From JAOUGY01 sp050329955 (GTDB lineage: Bacteria; Actinomycetota; Acidimicrobiia; Spongiisociales; ZC4RG35), in the NCBI GenBank assembly GCA_050329955.1, contig JBHJOH010000157.1, positions 1-16,627 on the forward strand: a DNA stretch of 16,627 nucleotides. The letters run 5' to 3'. Position numbers and translations under genes: made by a program. The notes below the pieces were generated by a model that was not told where the DNA came from, made no database searches, and saw nothing but the letters and a program-made list of their open reading frames with translations. Shown here piece by piece: positions 1 to 9,884 of this stretch; position 1 is the first letter of the stretch, and each line of letters begins with the position of its first letter.

Positions 1-16
1 ACCACCATGGGTTTAT

Positions 17-2997
<2,981 letters not shown>

Positions 2998-3095
2998 GAA
3001 TCCGAAATGACGTGCTCGCTATGGAGTGCTCAGGGTGACCCCTGTACGGGGTCGACTGAGTACACCGGCCTGGTAGTTCCAGGCCGCGATAGGTT
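2998..3095 (+). other. 23S-5S internal transcribed spacer with two hairpins
   Basis: This stretch between the two rRNAs contains no tRNA. It holds two strong hairpins. The first (3026-3063) has an outer stem GTGCTCAG/CTGAGTAC and an inner stem GACCCC/GGGGTC. The second (3066-3086) is CGGCCTGG/CCAGGCCG with a 5-nt loop. They are likely RNase processing or spacing structures of the pre-rRNA; that role is inferred from position. Confidence 0.7.
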
Positions 3096-3215
3096 TGTCC
3101 GGTGGCGATAGCGGTGGGGAACAACCCGTTCCCATTCCGAACACGGCAGTTAAACCCGCCAGCGCCGATGGTACTTGGGGGGCAACCCCCTGGGAGAGTA
3201 GGTCACCGCCGGACA
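3096..3215 (+). rRNA. rrf: 5S ribosomal RNA
   Basis: About 120 nt directly downstream of 23S. The terminal helix is visible: GTCCGGTGG at the 5' end (3097-3105) pairs with the 3' segment ending GCCGGAC (3208-3214). The conserved loop B/C sequence CCCATTCCGAACACGG and the GATGGTACTT segment are present. It completes the classical 16S-23S-5S order. The ends are accurate to about 2 nt. Confidence 0.95.
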
Positions 3216-3223
3216 TAAATGTG

Positions 3224-3253
3224 ATGAGGGCCGACCAGGAGTCGGCCCTCATT
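3224..3253 (+). terminator. rRNA operon terminator hairpin
   Basis: A perfect 12-bp stem, ATGAGGGCCGAC (3224-3235) with GTCGGCCCTCAT (3241-3252), closes a 5-nt loop and lies 8 nt after 5S. Only a very short T run follows, as is common in high-GC genomes. It separates the rRNA operon from the next gene. Confidence 0.8.
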
Positions 3254-3273
3254 CGCGCCACAAAGGAGTGTGC

Positions 3274-4119
3274 ATGCCTGCCAACGGTGGTGGTTCCGAC
3301 AGATCCAGCCACGGACGCGGCGACTCTCGTGGAGGCTCCGGCGGGAGCAACCGCTCCGGACGTGATGGCGGTGGTCGCGGCCGCGACTACTCATCGCGCG
3401 ATGACGGTACTCGCCGGGACAGGTCGCGCGGCGATCGTCCCTCCGATCAGCGCGATGACCGGCGGAAGCCGCTGACGATCCAGCCGGGAGCGCCGCTCCC
3501 GAAATGGGTGAGGGAGGAGATCACCCGCTCGACCCCGAAGGACCGCAGGGACGCCGCGCTCATCGAGCTCACCAAGGGCCTCGAGTCCTACGCCGATGAG
3601 CGACCGCGCCAGGCGGTGGTCTCGCTGCGCAAGGCCAAGGACCTCTCGCCTCGGGCCGCAACCGTCCGCGAGATTCTCGGTTTGGCGGCGTATCAGATCG
3701 AGGCTTGGGACGAAGCGTTGCGCGAGCTTCGGACCTTCCGGCGCATCACGGGTGAGACCCTCCACATGGCGGTCGAACTCGACTGCCTGCGGGCGCTCGG
3801 GCGTCACGCCGATGTCGACAAGACCTTCCAGCTGTTCGGCGAACTGGGTGGGGATCGTGACAGTGAGGATGAGGTGTGCGTGGTCTACGCCTCGCATCTG
3901 CTCGATCAGGGACGGGTCGCAGACGCATGGCGGGTCATCAAGCCGGGTCGCCTCGTCCCCAACCCGCCCACTGCGGCGGTTCGGCGCTGGGCGGTGGCTG
4001 CCAGGGTGGCGGCAGCTGCCGGTGATCGCGCCGGTGCGCGGCTGCTCTACGACGCGGTCAGGCGTGAGTCACCGGACATCGAGTGGTTGGCCGACCTCGA
4101 GTCCGAGCTCGGCATCTGA
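3274..4119 (+). CDS. TPR-like protein with Arg/Gly/Asp-rich N-terminus
   Basis: Predicted cytoplasmic protein of 281 residues. Residues 1-65 are low complexity, dominated by Gly, Arg, Asp and Ser with RGG/RG-like repeats and no hydrophobic segment. Residues from about 85 to the end are alpha-helical with a tetratricopeptide pattern (ALIELTKGLESYADERPRQ, then VREILGLAAYQIEAWDEALR, then the helices after VYASHLLDQGRVADAW). TPR folds mediate protein-protein contacts, and RG-rich tails often bind RNA; no specific partner can be named. The start chosen is ATG 3274, with AAAGGAG ending 5 nt upstream; an upstream GTG at 3268 overlaps that site and is less likely. The gene sits 20 nt after the rRNA terminator. 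A ribosome-related role is only a guess from the basic RG tail and its position. Confidence 0.85.
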   Translation: MPANGGGSDRSSHGRGDSRGGSGGSNRSGRDGGGRGRDYSSRDDGTRRDRSRGDRPSDQRDDRRKPLTIQPGAPLPKWVREEITRSTPKDRRDAALIELTKGLESYADERPRQAVVSLRKAKDLSPRAATVREILGLAAYQIEAWDEALRELRTFRRITGETLHMAVELDCLRALGRHADVDKTFQLFGELGGDRDSEDEVCVVYASHLLDQGRVADAWRVIKPGRLVPNPPTAAVRRWAVAARVAAAAGDRAGARLLYDAVRRESPDIEWLADLESELGI

Positions 4120-4195
4120 GGGTGGGCGTTTTTCGTCACACCCAAACCGTACATTCTGGGTTCCGCCTTCCCCCTGAACCCAGGAGGAGTCCTGT

Positions 4196-4555
4196 ATGGA
4201 CATCCCTTTTCGAGACCTCAATCTGGTCGTCATCTGTGGGCGCGTTGCCTCGGCGCCCGATCTGCGCCACGACGACTCCGGCACGAGGCAGCTGCGAATG
4301 CTCGTCACGCTGCGAGGTGACCGCCCTCGGCGCCGCATCGACGTGCTCCCTGTGACGGTGTGGGACCCCGAGGATCACCTCGTGGACCCTGGGCTTCCCG
4401 TGGGGGCGCGCGTGATGGTGGCGGGCATGGTGCAGCGAAGTCTGCCGGAAGGTCCCGAAGGTCAACGTAGTCGGCTCGAGGTCATCGGTCTGCACGTTGC
4501 GGTGCACATCCCTGCCGGACTCGATGTGGACTTGGCCACGACCGTTGCGGGGTAG
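4196..4555 (+). CDS. SSB-like OB-fold protein (short paralogue)
   Basis: A protein of 119 residues resembling the N-terminal OB-fold of single-stranded DNA-binding protein. The segment NLVVICGRVASAPDLR (residues 9-24) matches the SSB opening strand pattern, and later strands LRMLVTLRGD, IDVLPVTVW and GARVMVAGMVQ follow the expected order. It lacks the Gly/Pro-rich linker and the acidic C-terminal tip (consensus DDDIPF) that recruits replication partners, ending instead in DLATTVAG. It is therefore probably an accessory SSB-family protein rather than the replicative one. The start is set by AGGAGG at 4182-4187, 8 nt before ATG. A possible -10 (TACATT, 4150-4155) lies upstream. Moderately sure of the fold; the role is unknown. 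Confidence 0.75.
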   Translation: MDIPFRDLNLVVICGRVASAPDLRHDDSGTRQLRMLVTLRGDRPRRRIDVLPVTVWDPEDHLVDPGLPVGARVMVAGMVQRSLPEGPEGQRSRLEVIGLHVAVHIPAGLDVDLATTVAG

Positions 4556-4566
4556 CCTCCCGCTCC

Positions 4567-5985
4567 ATGCGGGTAGCGGCAGCCACACCATCACGTCCGG
4601 CGCTGGCGGCGGCGTTGGCAGTCGCCGGTGCGGGGGGTGGTGCCGTCGACGCCGCCATCGCCGCAGCCGCCGTGGCGATGGTCACCGAGGTCGGCGTGTG
4701 CGCACCCGGCGCCGGCGGCTTCCTGACCGTGTCCCACGGTGGAGAGTCGGCCACCTACGACGGCTACATGTCGGTTCCGGGGTTGGGCAACCGATCGGGG
4801 CCGCGGCCTCAGGTCACCGAGGTGACCATGGCCTACGGGGGCGGCATCACCACAGTCGTCGGCCCTGGTTCGATCGCCACGCCCGGTGTCTGGGCGGCCA
4901 TGGAAGAGGCTCATCGACGCCACGGACGAATCGAGTGGCGGGCACTGCTCGCTCCGGCGTCGGCCCTGGCCAGGAACGGGTTTGGCTTCGGGCCCGCTTC
5001 TCTCACCTATCTGCGTCACTCCCATCATCTCGTCTACGGCCACGATCCGGCATCTGCTTCGGCCATCCATCACCCCGACGGAACCCTGCGGGGGGTGGGC
5101 GAGCTTATCTCCATGCCGGATCTGGCTGACTCGCTCGAGGAGCTGTCCCGGGAGGGCTCGGCTGCGATCCACCGGGGTGATCTCGGTCGGCGGATCGCCG
5201 ACGATCTGCGGGAACGGGGTGCGATCCTCGCATGGGACGACCTCCTGGACTACCGGGCCGAGCCGAGGACGCCTCTCGTGCACAGGGTTGGGAGTTGGGT
5301 GATCGCCACCAATCCCGCCCCGGCGATAGGGGGCGAGGCGGTGGTTGCGGTGCTGGAACGCCTGGAGGAACTGGGCACCAGCGCCCAGGCACACGTAGCG
5401 GCACAGGGTGAGGTGTTCTCACGCAGGCTGCGGGGTGACCCACTGCGGTCGCCGTCGACCATTCAGATTTCGGTGGTCGACGAGGCCGGTACCGCCTGTG
5501 CGCTGACCGCTTCTTCGGGATACGGGTCGGGTGTGATCCCGTCCGGGACCGGTATGTGGATGAACAACGCTCTCGGCGAGCTGGAGCTGATGGGCGACGC
5601 CGCCGCCCTCGTCCCCGGCGAGCGACTGGTCTCGAACATGGCTCCCACCGTTGGCACCGCTGACGATGGTTCGGTGCTGGCGATCGGAAGCCCCGGGGCA
5701 GCTCGTATCACCTCGGCGCTCGCCCAGGTGATCGGATCGATCGCCCTCGACCGGCTGCCGTTCGGAAGTGCCGTCGCCCGCCCGCGGCTTCACGTCGAGG
5801 TAGGTGACCAGTGGTCGGTGTCGTGCGAGCCCGGGGTCGAGCTTGCGGATGGCCCGCTTCCTGTTGAGCGTTTCGACACTCCGCACATGTACTTCGGTGG
5901 CGTTGGTGCAGCGCTGCGGATGCCGGACGGGAGCCTCGAGGCCTTCGCCGATCCCCGGCGTGACGGAGCCGCCGGCGTGTCGTGA
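4567..5985 (+). CDS. gamma-glutamyltransferase-family protein, divergent active site
   Basis: A Ntn-hydrolase of the gamma-glutamyltranspeptidase family, 472 residues, shorter than typical bacterial members (about 530-580). Family landmarks seen: GGGAVDAAIAAAAVAM near the N-terminus, GPGSIATPGVWAAMEEAH, and the autoprocessing site STIQISVVD with the expected nucleophile Thr298, which would give chains of about 297 and 175 residues. Further matches are MNNALGE, SNMAPTVGT and GSPGAARI. Several E. coli substrate-site residues appear changed: the Arg of the DFREMAP motif falls in DGYMSVP (no Arg, Tyr67), the Ser-Ser pair is Ser356-Asn357, and the Gly-Gly oxyanion pair is Gly377-Ala378. No signal peptide is visible, so it is likely cytoplasmic, unlike classical GGT. 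The start lies 11 nt after the SSB-like stop with no clear Shine-Dalgarno sequence; TAGCCT at 4553-4558 could be a leaderless -10. The substrate may not be glutathione. Confidence 0.85.
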   Translation: MRVAAATPSRPALAAALAVAGAGGGAVDAAIAAAAVAMVTEVGVCAPGAGGFLTVSHGGESATYDGYMSVPGLGNRSGPRPQVTEVTMAYGGGITTVVGPGSIATPGVWAAMEEAHRRHGRIEWRALLAPASALARNGFGFGPASLTYLRHSHHLVYGHDPASASAIHHPDGTLRGVGELISMPDLADSLEELSREGSAAIHRGDLGRRIADDLRERGAILAWDDLLDYRAEPRTPLVHRVGSWVIATNPAPAIGGEAVVAVLERLEELGTSAQAHVAAQGEVFSRRLRGDPLRSPSTIQISVVDEAGTACALTASSGYGSGVIPSGTGMWMNNALGELELMGDAAALVPGERLVSNMAPTVGTADDGSVLAIGSPGAARITSALAQVIGSIALDRLPFGSAVARPRLHVEVGDQWSVSCEPGVELADGPLPVERFDTPHMYFGGVGAALRMPDGSLEAFADPRRDGAAGVS

Positions 5986-6065
5986 GATCGCGACAAATCC
6001 GGGCTCCGGAGAGCGTGGGACGGAGTAGGTTCGAGCGCAGGCACGCACTACCCGGAGGACTCACC

Positions 6066-6245
6066 ATGGCCTGGTTCTGGACTGACGATCTCGCCCGCAC
6101 CCTGATCGAAGAGGGCGTGGTGGGTAGAGAGGCCGTCCAGGACTGGATCAGTCGGCCGGTCGGCATTGCCGCGGCGGATGGCGCCGATCCCGCCCAGGTC
6201 GGGCGCGGCCTGCTCGGTGATCGTCCCGAGCTGGGGGTGGCCTGA
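6066..6245 (+). CDS. small protein of unknown function (59 aa)
   Basis: A short gene of 59 codons. A strong GGAGGA at 6054-6059 lies 6 nt before ATG 6066, which decides this start over the longer frame open from 5982. The N-terminus is aromatic (MAWFWTDDLARTLIEEGVVG) and the body looks helical (GREAVQDWISRP), ending in an Asp/Gly/Ala-rich tail. No transmembrane segment, cysteine or known motif is recognised. It sits 80 nt after the GGT-like gene and 37 nt before SURF1, in the same direction. Good ribosome-binding site, typical codon use and amphipathic character support a real gene; the function is unknown. Confidence 0.6.
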   Translation: MAWFWTDDLARTLIEEGVVGREAVQDWISRPVGIAAADGADPAQVGRGLLGDRPELGVA

Positions 6246-6282
6246 GCCGAACTCGCAGTAGCCCCCCGGGTCCGCTTCAATA

Positions 6283-7044
6283 TTGGACGTGCTCGCTTTC
6301 CTTGGCTTCGTCAAGACCCCACGGGGCGCCACTCTCACTGCGGTGATCATCGGGTTGGCCCTGGGGTTCGTGAACCTGGGGATCTGGCAGCTCGAACGAC
6401 ACCGGGAACGTGGCATCGAGAATCAGGTCATGTCGGCGCGGCTGCAGTCCGATAGCATTCCCGTGTCTACCCTGCTCGCCTCCGTCGGGTCCGACCTTGC
6501 GTCGCTCGAATACCGGCCCGTACTGGTCGAGGGCGAGTACCTGCCCGAGCTCGAGATGCTGGTCCGCAACATGACCAATCTCGGTCAGGCCGGTTTCCAC
6601 GTCATCACGCCACTCCAGACCTCCGACGTCGGGGTGGTGCTGGTCAATCGGGGCTGGGTTCCTCTCACCATGGATGAACCGCCCGTCGAATCCCGACCCC
6701 CGAGCGGACCAGTGGTGGTGGAAGGGCTGGGCCGGCTCACCCAGCTCCGACCATCGGTCGGTCGGGTCGAGCCTGAGGGTGTGCTGGCGGTGGTGTCCCG
6801 GGTGGACATAGACCGACTGTCCCAGCAGCTCCCGGGGGAGGTCGCCCCGGTGTGGGTCCAGGCCCTCGACACCGGTGACGACGTCCAGGACCTGCCGGTG
6901 GTGGTGCCCGTACCGGACTTCACCGACGCCGGGCCGCATCTGCTCTATGCCATCGAATGGTTCGCATTTGCGCTCACCGGCATCGTCGGCTTCTTCTTCC
7001 TGGTTCGAAACCGGGTGCTGCGGCGCTCGTCCGCGCGGGCATGA
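6283..7044 (+). CDS. SURF1 family cytochrome c oxidase assembly protein
   Basis: A membrane protein of 253 residues with the SURF1 architecture: an N-terminal transmembrane helix (about 17-38) followed directly by GIWQLERHRER, an extracytoplasmic domain, and a second transmembrane helix near the C-terminus (about 226-245). Signature segments include YRPVLVEGEYLPE, GFHVITPLQTSDVGVVLVNRGWVP, and HLLYAIEWFAFA before the last helix. SURF1 helps insert heme a during maturation of aa3-type cytochrome c oxidase, so the organism probably respires oxygen. The start is uncertain: TTG 6283 gives the complete N-terminus, GTG 6289 is an alternative, and neither has an obvious Shine-Dalgarno sequence. The stop overlaps the start of the next gene (ATGA), implying translational coupling with the protease. 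Confidence 0.92.
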   Translation: MDVLAFLGFVKTPRGATLTAVIIGLALGFVNLGIWQLERHRERGIENQVMSARLQSDSIPVSTLLASVGSDLASLEYRPVLVEGEYLPELEMLVRNMTNLGQAGFHVITPLQTSDVGVVLVNRGWVPLTMDEPPVESRPPSGPVVVEGLGRLTQLRPSVGRVEPEGVLAVVSRVDIDRLSQQLPGEVAPVWVQALDTGDDVQDLPVVVPVPDFTDAGPHLLYAIEWFAFALTGIVGFFFLVRNRVLRRSSARA

Positions 7045-8435
7045 GGAACGCCGTGGCCGTGATGGCGGTGATGGTGGCGTCGTGCGCCGGTCCCGCCGCC
7101 ACCCCTGTCACCGCCCCCGCCGACCGCTCCTCGTCCACGACCACATCCGTGCCGGCGGTCGTGTTTCTGCCCGCCACCTACGCGGAGGTCCCGTGCTCGA
7201 TCACGCCGCCGGTGACATTTGCGGTTCTCTGCGAGTCATTCGAAGACATCGATGAGTTCCACGTCGACGGACCGGATCCGGCGGCGCTAGCCGCAGCCGC
7301 CGCCCTCGGTGTGGGGAGCGCCGCTCTGGGGACCGACGGTTCGGGCCAGGTGACGGACTTCTCGTGTGTGACACCGCACGAATCGTTCGGGGTGGTGTGT
7401 GATGCGATCGCCCGGCGCGCCATGGACGGACCGATCGATATGGGCGTGATGGTCACGGCGGCGGTGCGTGGCATGTTCCGTTACGGACTCGACCCGTTCT
7501 CGTCCTATGTACCCGGCGCCGAGATGGAGGCCGACTTCGAGCCCTCGGGGCTGGTGGTGGAACTGGGGATGGTGGTCAGCGCCCGGGATGAGGCTGGAGC
7601 GGCGTGCGGGCCGATCGGCGGTTCATGCGCCTTCGAGGTGCTGTCGGCGTTCGAGTTCGGGCCGGCTTCGTCTGCGGGTCTGGCGGTGGGGGACCGAATC
7701 GTGGCGATCGACGGTTGGCCGACCGAGGGGCTCTCGGCGGCGGAGGCCACCGTGTTGTTGGGAGGGGCACCGGGAACGGGCACCGTCGTGGCGATCGATC
7801 GTGATGGGACCATCGTGGAGCGAAGCCTCACCCGCGAGGACATCCGGACTGCTCCCAGTGAGATCGACTTCCTCGACGACGGCATCGTCTACATGCGGCT
7901 CAACGACTTCTCGCAGCAGGCGGCGGTGGACCTCGGGTTCTTCCTGCAGCTCCCCGAAGTGGAGGCCGCCTCCGGGATGGTCCTCGACCTGCGCGACAAT
8001 CCGGGTGGGCTGGTTCTCGCCGCGCAGGGTGTCGCCAGCCAGTTCCTCGACGGCGGTGTGGTCATGGTGGAACGCGGCAAGAGCTATGTCGAGGAGATAC
8101 CCGTCATCGACGGAGGCCTGGCCACGGACCGGCTCCGGCTGGTGGTGTTGGTCAACCGGGCGAGCGCATCTGCGGCCGAGATCGTGGCGGCAGTGTTGCA
8201 GGAGCGGGGCCGGGCGGTGGTTGTGGGGGAGACCACCTTCGGGAAGAATCTGGTTCAGTCGTATCAGACGGCCCGCGACGGGGGCATGATCGGAATCACC
8301 ATCGCCAGGTGGGAGACGCCGGAAGGTCTCGACATCGGCATCAGAGGGCTCGAACCGGACGTCGTGGTGACGGCCGACGCCGACACCGAGGCTGACGAGG
8401 TGCTTGATGCCGGGCTGGCCGTGCTGTCCGGCTGA
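7041..8435 (+). CDS. S41-family (CtpA-like) lipoprotein peptidase
   Basis: A C-terminal processing protease of 464 residues. The N-terminus MRNAVAVMAVMVASC is a lipoprotein signal with lipobox VASC, so Cys15 would be lipidated and the enzyme anchored outside the membrane. A PDZ domain follows at about 165-270 (PSGLVVELGMVV, GLAVGDRIVAIDGWP). The S41 catalytic domain covers about 275-450: IVYMRLNDFS, LDLRDNPGGLV, then NRASASAAEIVA with nucleophile Ser377 and GETTFGKNLVQS with general base Lys402. The 25-residue spacing matches the Prc/CtpA Ser-Lys dyad. Two Cys pairs in the N-terminal half could form disulfides. ATG 7041 overlaps the SURF1 stop in ATGA, so the two are co-translated; a longer frame from 6957 is rejected because it would destroy the signal peptide. 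It may trim or degrade envelope proteins. Confidence 0.93.
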   Translation: MRNAVAVMAVMVASCAGPAATPVTAPADRSSSTTTSVPAVVFLPATYAEVPCSITPPVTFAVLCESFEDIDEFHVDGPDPAALAAAAALGVGSAALGTDGSGQVTDFSCVTPHESFGVVCDAIARRAMDGPIDMGVMVTAAVRGMFRYGLDPFSSYVPGAEMEADFEPSGLVVELGMVVSARDEAGAACGPIGGSCAFEVLSAFEFGPASSAGLAVGDRIVAIDGWPTEGLSAAEATVLLGGAPGTGTVVAIDRDGTIVERSLTREDIRTAPSEIDFLDDGIVYMRLNDFSQQAAVDLGFFLQLPEVEAASGMVLDLRDNPGGLVLAAQGVASQFLDGGVVMVERGKSYVEEIPVIDGGLATDRLRLVVLVNRASASAAEIVAAVLQERGRAVVVGETTFGKNLVQSYQTARDGGMIGITIARWETPEGLDIGIRGLEPDVVVTADADTEADEVLDAGLAVLSG

Positions 8436-8921
8436 TCAGATCGCCGAGGCGAGGCCCTCGACGACGGTTGCGTTGGGGAGCGATGCCAGCCCCGCCGGAC
8501 TCAGCAGGATCTTGGTCGACCGGTTCCCTCCACCCAGCACGATCCGCGGACGATCCATCACGGCGGCATCCACCAGCAGCGGAAGGTCGGTGGGGAGACC
8601 GAAGGGTGTCACCCCACCGATCATCATCCCGGTGAGTGCCACCGTCTCTTCGGCGCCGGCGAACGACAGCTTCCTGACGCCGAGCCGGTTGCGGACCGTG
8701 TGGTTGACGTCGAGTCGCGTGGTGGCGAGCACGACGCAGGCGGCCATCACCCCGGCCGGCTTCTTCGAGACGACCACGATGGTGTTGGCGGAGTCGGCCG
8801 GGTCGATGCCGTAGTGGTCACAGAACCGGGCCGTGTCGGCGAGCGAAGGGTCACAGGCCATGACCTCATGGGTGACACCCGTGGCCGCCAGGGCCGCGCT
8901 GACGAGGGGATGGAGTTCCAC
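8436..8921 (-). CDS. YbaK/EbsC-type aminoacyl-tRNA editing protein
   Basis: A single-domain protein of 161 residues of the YbaK/ProX/INS family, free-standing deacylases that hydrolyse mischarged aminoacyl-tRNAs. The expected conserved pieces appear in order: VVVSKKPAGVMAAC (Lys53/Lys54 region, matching the catalytic Lys of the family), LSFAGAEETVALTGM, the Gly-rich loop MIGGVTPFGLP (100-110), and RIVLGGGNRSTKILLSP near the end. Substrate specificity (Cys-tRNA(Pro), Ala-tRNA(Pro) or other) cannot be read from sequence. The start is GTG at 8921 with only a weak upstream ribosome site. It converges on the S41 gene with stops directly abutting and diverges from the ribokinase gene across 62 nt. 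Confidence 0.88.
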   Translation of the reverse strand: MELHPLVSAALAATGVTHEVMACDPSLADTARFCDHYGIDPADSANTIVVVSKKPAGVMAACVVLATTRLDVNHTVRNRLGVRKLSFAGAEETVALTGMMIGGVTPFGLPTDLPLLVDAAVMDRPRIVLGGGNRSTKILLSPAGLASLPNATVVEGLASAI

Positions 8922-8970
8922 GTTTCCACGGTACCGCGGTCCTACCGGCGGCGGACCGGTCGTGCCCCAT

Positions 8971-8976
8971 TAACCT
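8971..8976 (+). promoter_or_regulatory. predicted -10 box for a leaderless ribokinase mRNA
   Basis: TAACCT fits TANNNT and ends 7 nt before the ribokinase ATG. That places the transcript start at or next to the A of the start codon, consistent with the absence of a Shine-Dalgarno sequence there. No convincing -35 is visible. Weak evidence alone. Confidence 0.35.
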
Positions 8977-8983
8977 GCGTGCC

Positions 8984-9835
8984 ATGTCCCGGATAGCTGT
9001 GGTCGGATCCGTCAACCTCGACCTGGTGGCAAGCTGCGCCCGTCTCCCCCTTCCGGGGGAAACGGTGGGCGACGCCACGATGGCGCGTCATCCGGGGGGC
9101 AAAGGGGCCAACCAGGCGCTCGCAGCCCGCCGGATGGGGGCCACCGTGTCGCTCATCGCCAGGGTCGGCAAGGACCCGAACGCCGAAGAGGCGCTCGCTC
9201 TGCTGCGGGAGGCCGGCGTCGATCTCACCAGAGCATGGCGCGACCCCGCCGCCCCCACCGGTATCGCCCTGATCATGGTGGACGCCAAGGGCGAGAACCA
9301 GATCGTGGTGGCTCCCGGAGCCAACGGGCGTCTCACCCCCGGTGACGTCAACGTCGACGACGCCGAGGCGGTCATCTGCCAGTTCGAGGTTCCGATCGAG
9401 ACCGTCGAAGCGGCCGCTGAGAAGACCACGGGGTTGTTCTGTCTGAACGCCGCTCCGGCTCGCCAACTCACCGGGCCCTTGCTCAAACGAGCCGATGTGG
9501 TGGTCGTCAACGAGGTCGAGCATGCCGAGCTCGCCGCCGGCCTGGAGCGCTTCGATGGGCTGGTGGTCATCACGGCCGGAGCTGCCGGAGCCGCCGTCTA
9601 CCGGCGGGGCCGGCAGGTGGGTCGGGCATCGCCTCCTGCCGTCACTCCGGTCGACACGGTTGGGGCGGGCGATGCCTTCGTGGGCGCCCTGGTGGTGGCG
9701 ATGGTCGAGGAACGCTCCACCATCGAAGCCCTCACCCGGGCCTGCGCAGCAGGTGCCCTGGCCACCACGAAACACGGAGCGCAGACTTCACTTCCGACGT
9801 CGGCGGAAGTTGACGCGGTTCTGGCGAGGGTGTGA
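8984..9835 (+). CDS. rbsK: ribokinase-like PfkB family sugar kinase
   Basis: A carbohydrate kinase of 283 residues. The PfkB signatures are clear: N-terminal VVGSVNLDLVASCARLPLPG, the first signature PGGKGANQALAARRMGATV, and the second signature DTVGAGDAFVGAL with catalytic base Asp230. SVNLD and GGKGAN are characteristic of ribokinases, which phosphorylate D-ribose at O5 using ATP; another pentose or nucleoside substrate cannot be excluded. The protein is slightly shorter than E. coli RbsK (309). No ribose transporter or regulator lies nearby. The start at ATG 8984 has no ribosome-binding site but sits 7 nt after TAACCT, suggesting leaderless translation. The gene is convergent with metY across a shared hairpin. 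Confidence 0.9.
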   Translation: MSRIAVVGSVNLDLVASCARLPLPGETVGDATMARHPGGKGANQALAARRMGATVSLIARVGKDPNAEEALALLREAGVDLTRAWRDPAAPTGIALIMVDAKGENQIVVAPGANGRLTPGDVNVDDAEAVICQFEVPIETVEAAAEKTTGLFCLNAAPARQLTGPLLKRADVVVVNEVEHAELAAGLERFDGLVVITAGAAGAAVYRRGRQVGRASPPAVTPVDTVGAGDAFVGALVVAMVEERSTIEALTRACAAGALATTKHGAQTSLPTSAEVDAVLARV

Positions 9836-9873
9836 AGTCCCGGGCCGGGACGGATCGTCACCGGCCCGGGACT
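9836..9873. terminator. bidirectional terminator between ribokinase and metY
   Basis: A perfect 13-bp inverted repeat, AGTCCCGGGCCGG (9836-9848) with CCGGCCCGGGACT (9861-9873), encloses a 12-nt loop. It begins at the base after the ribokinase stop and ends 11 nt before the metY stop. There is no T tract on either side. Its location between two convergent genes supports use in both directions. Confidence 0.75.
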
Positions 9874-9884
9874 GGTGGCGCCGA

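Noticed and set aside
3095..3475. A 126-codon plus-strand frame spanning 5S and the start of the TPR gene
   Set aside because: It begins in 5S rRNA, crosses the terminator, and overlaps the better supported TPR frame.
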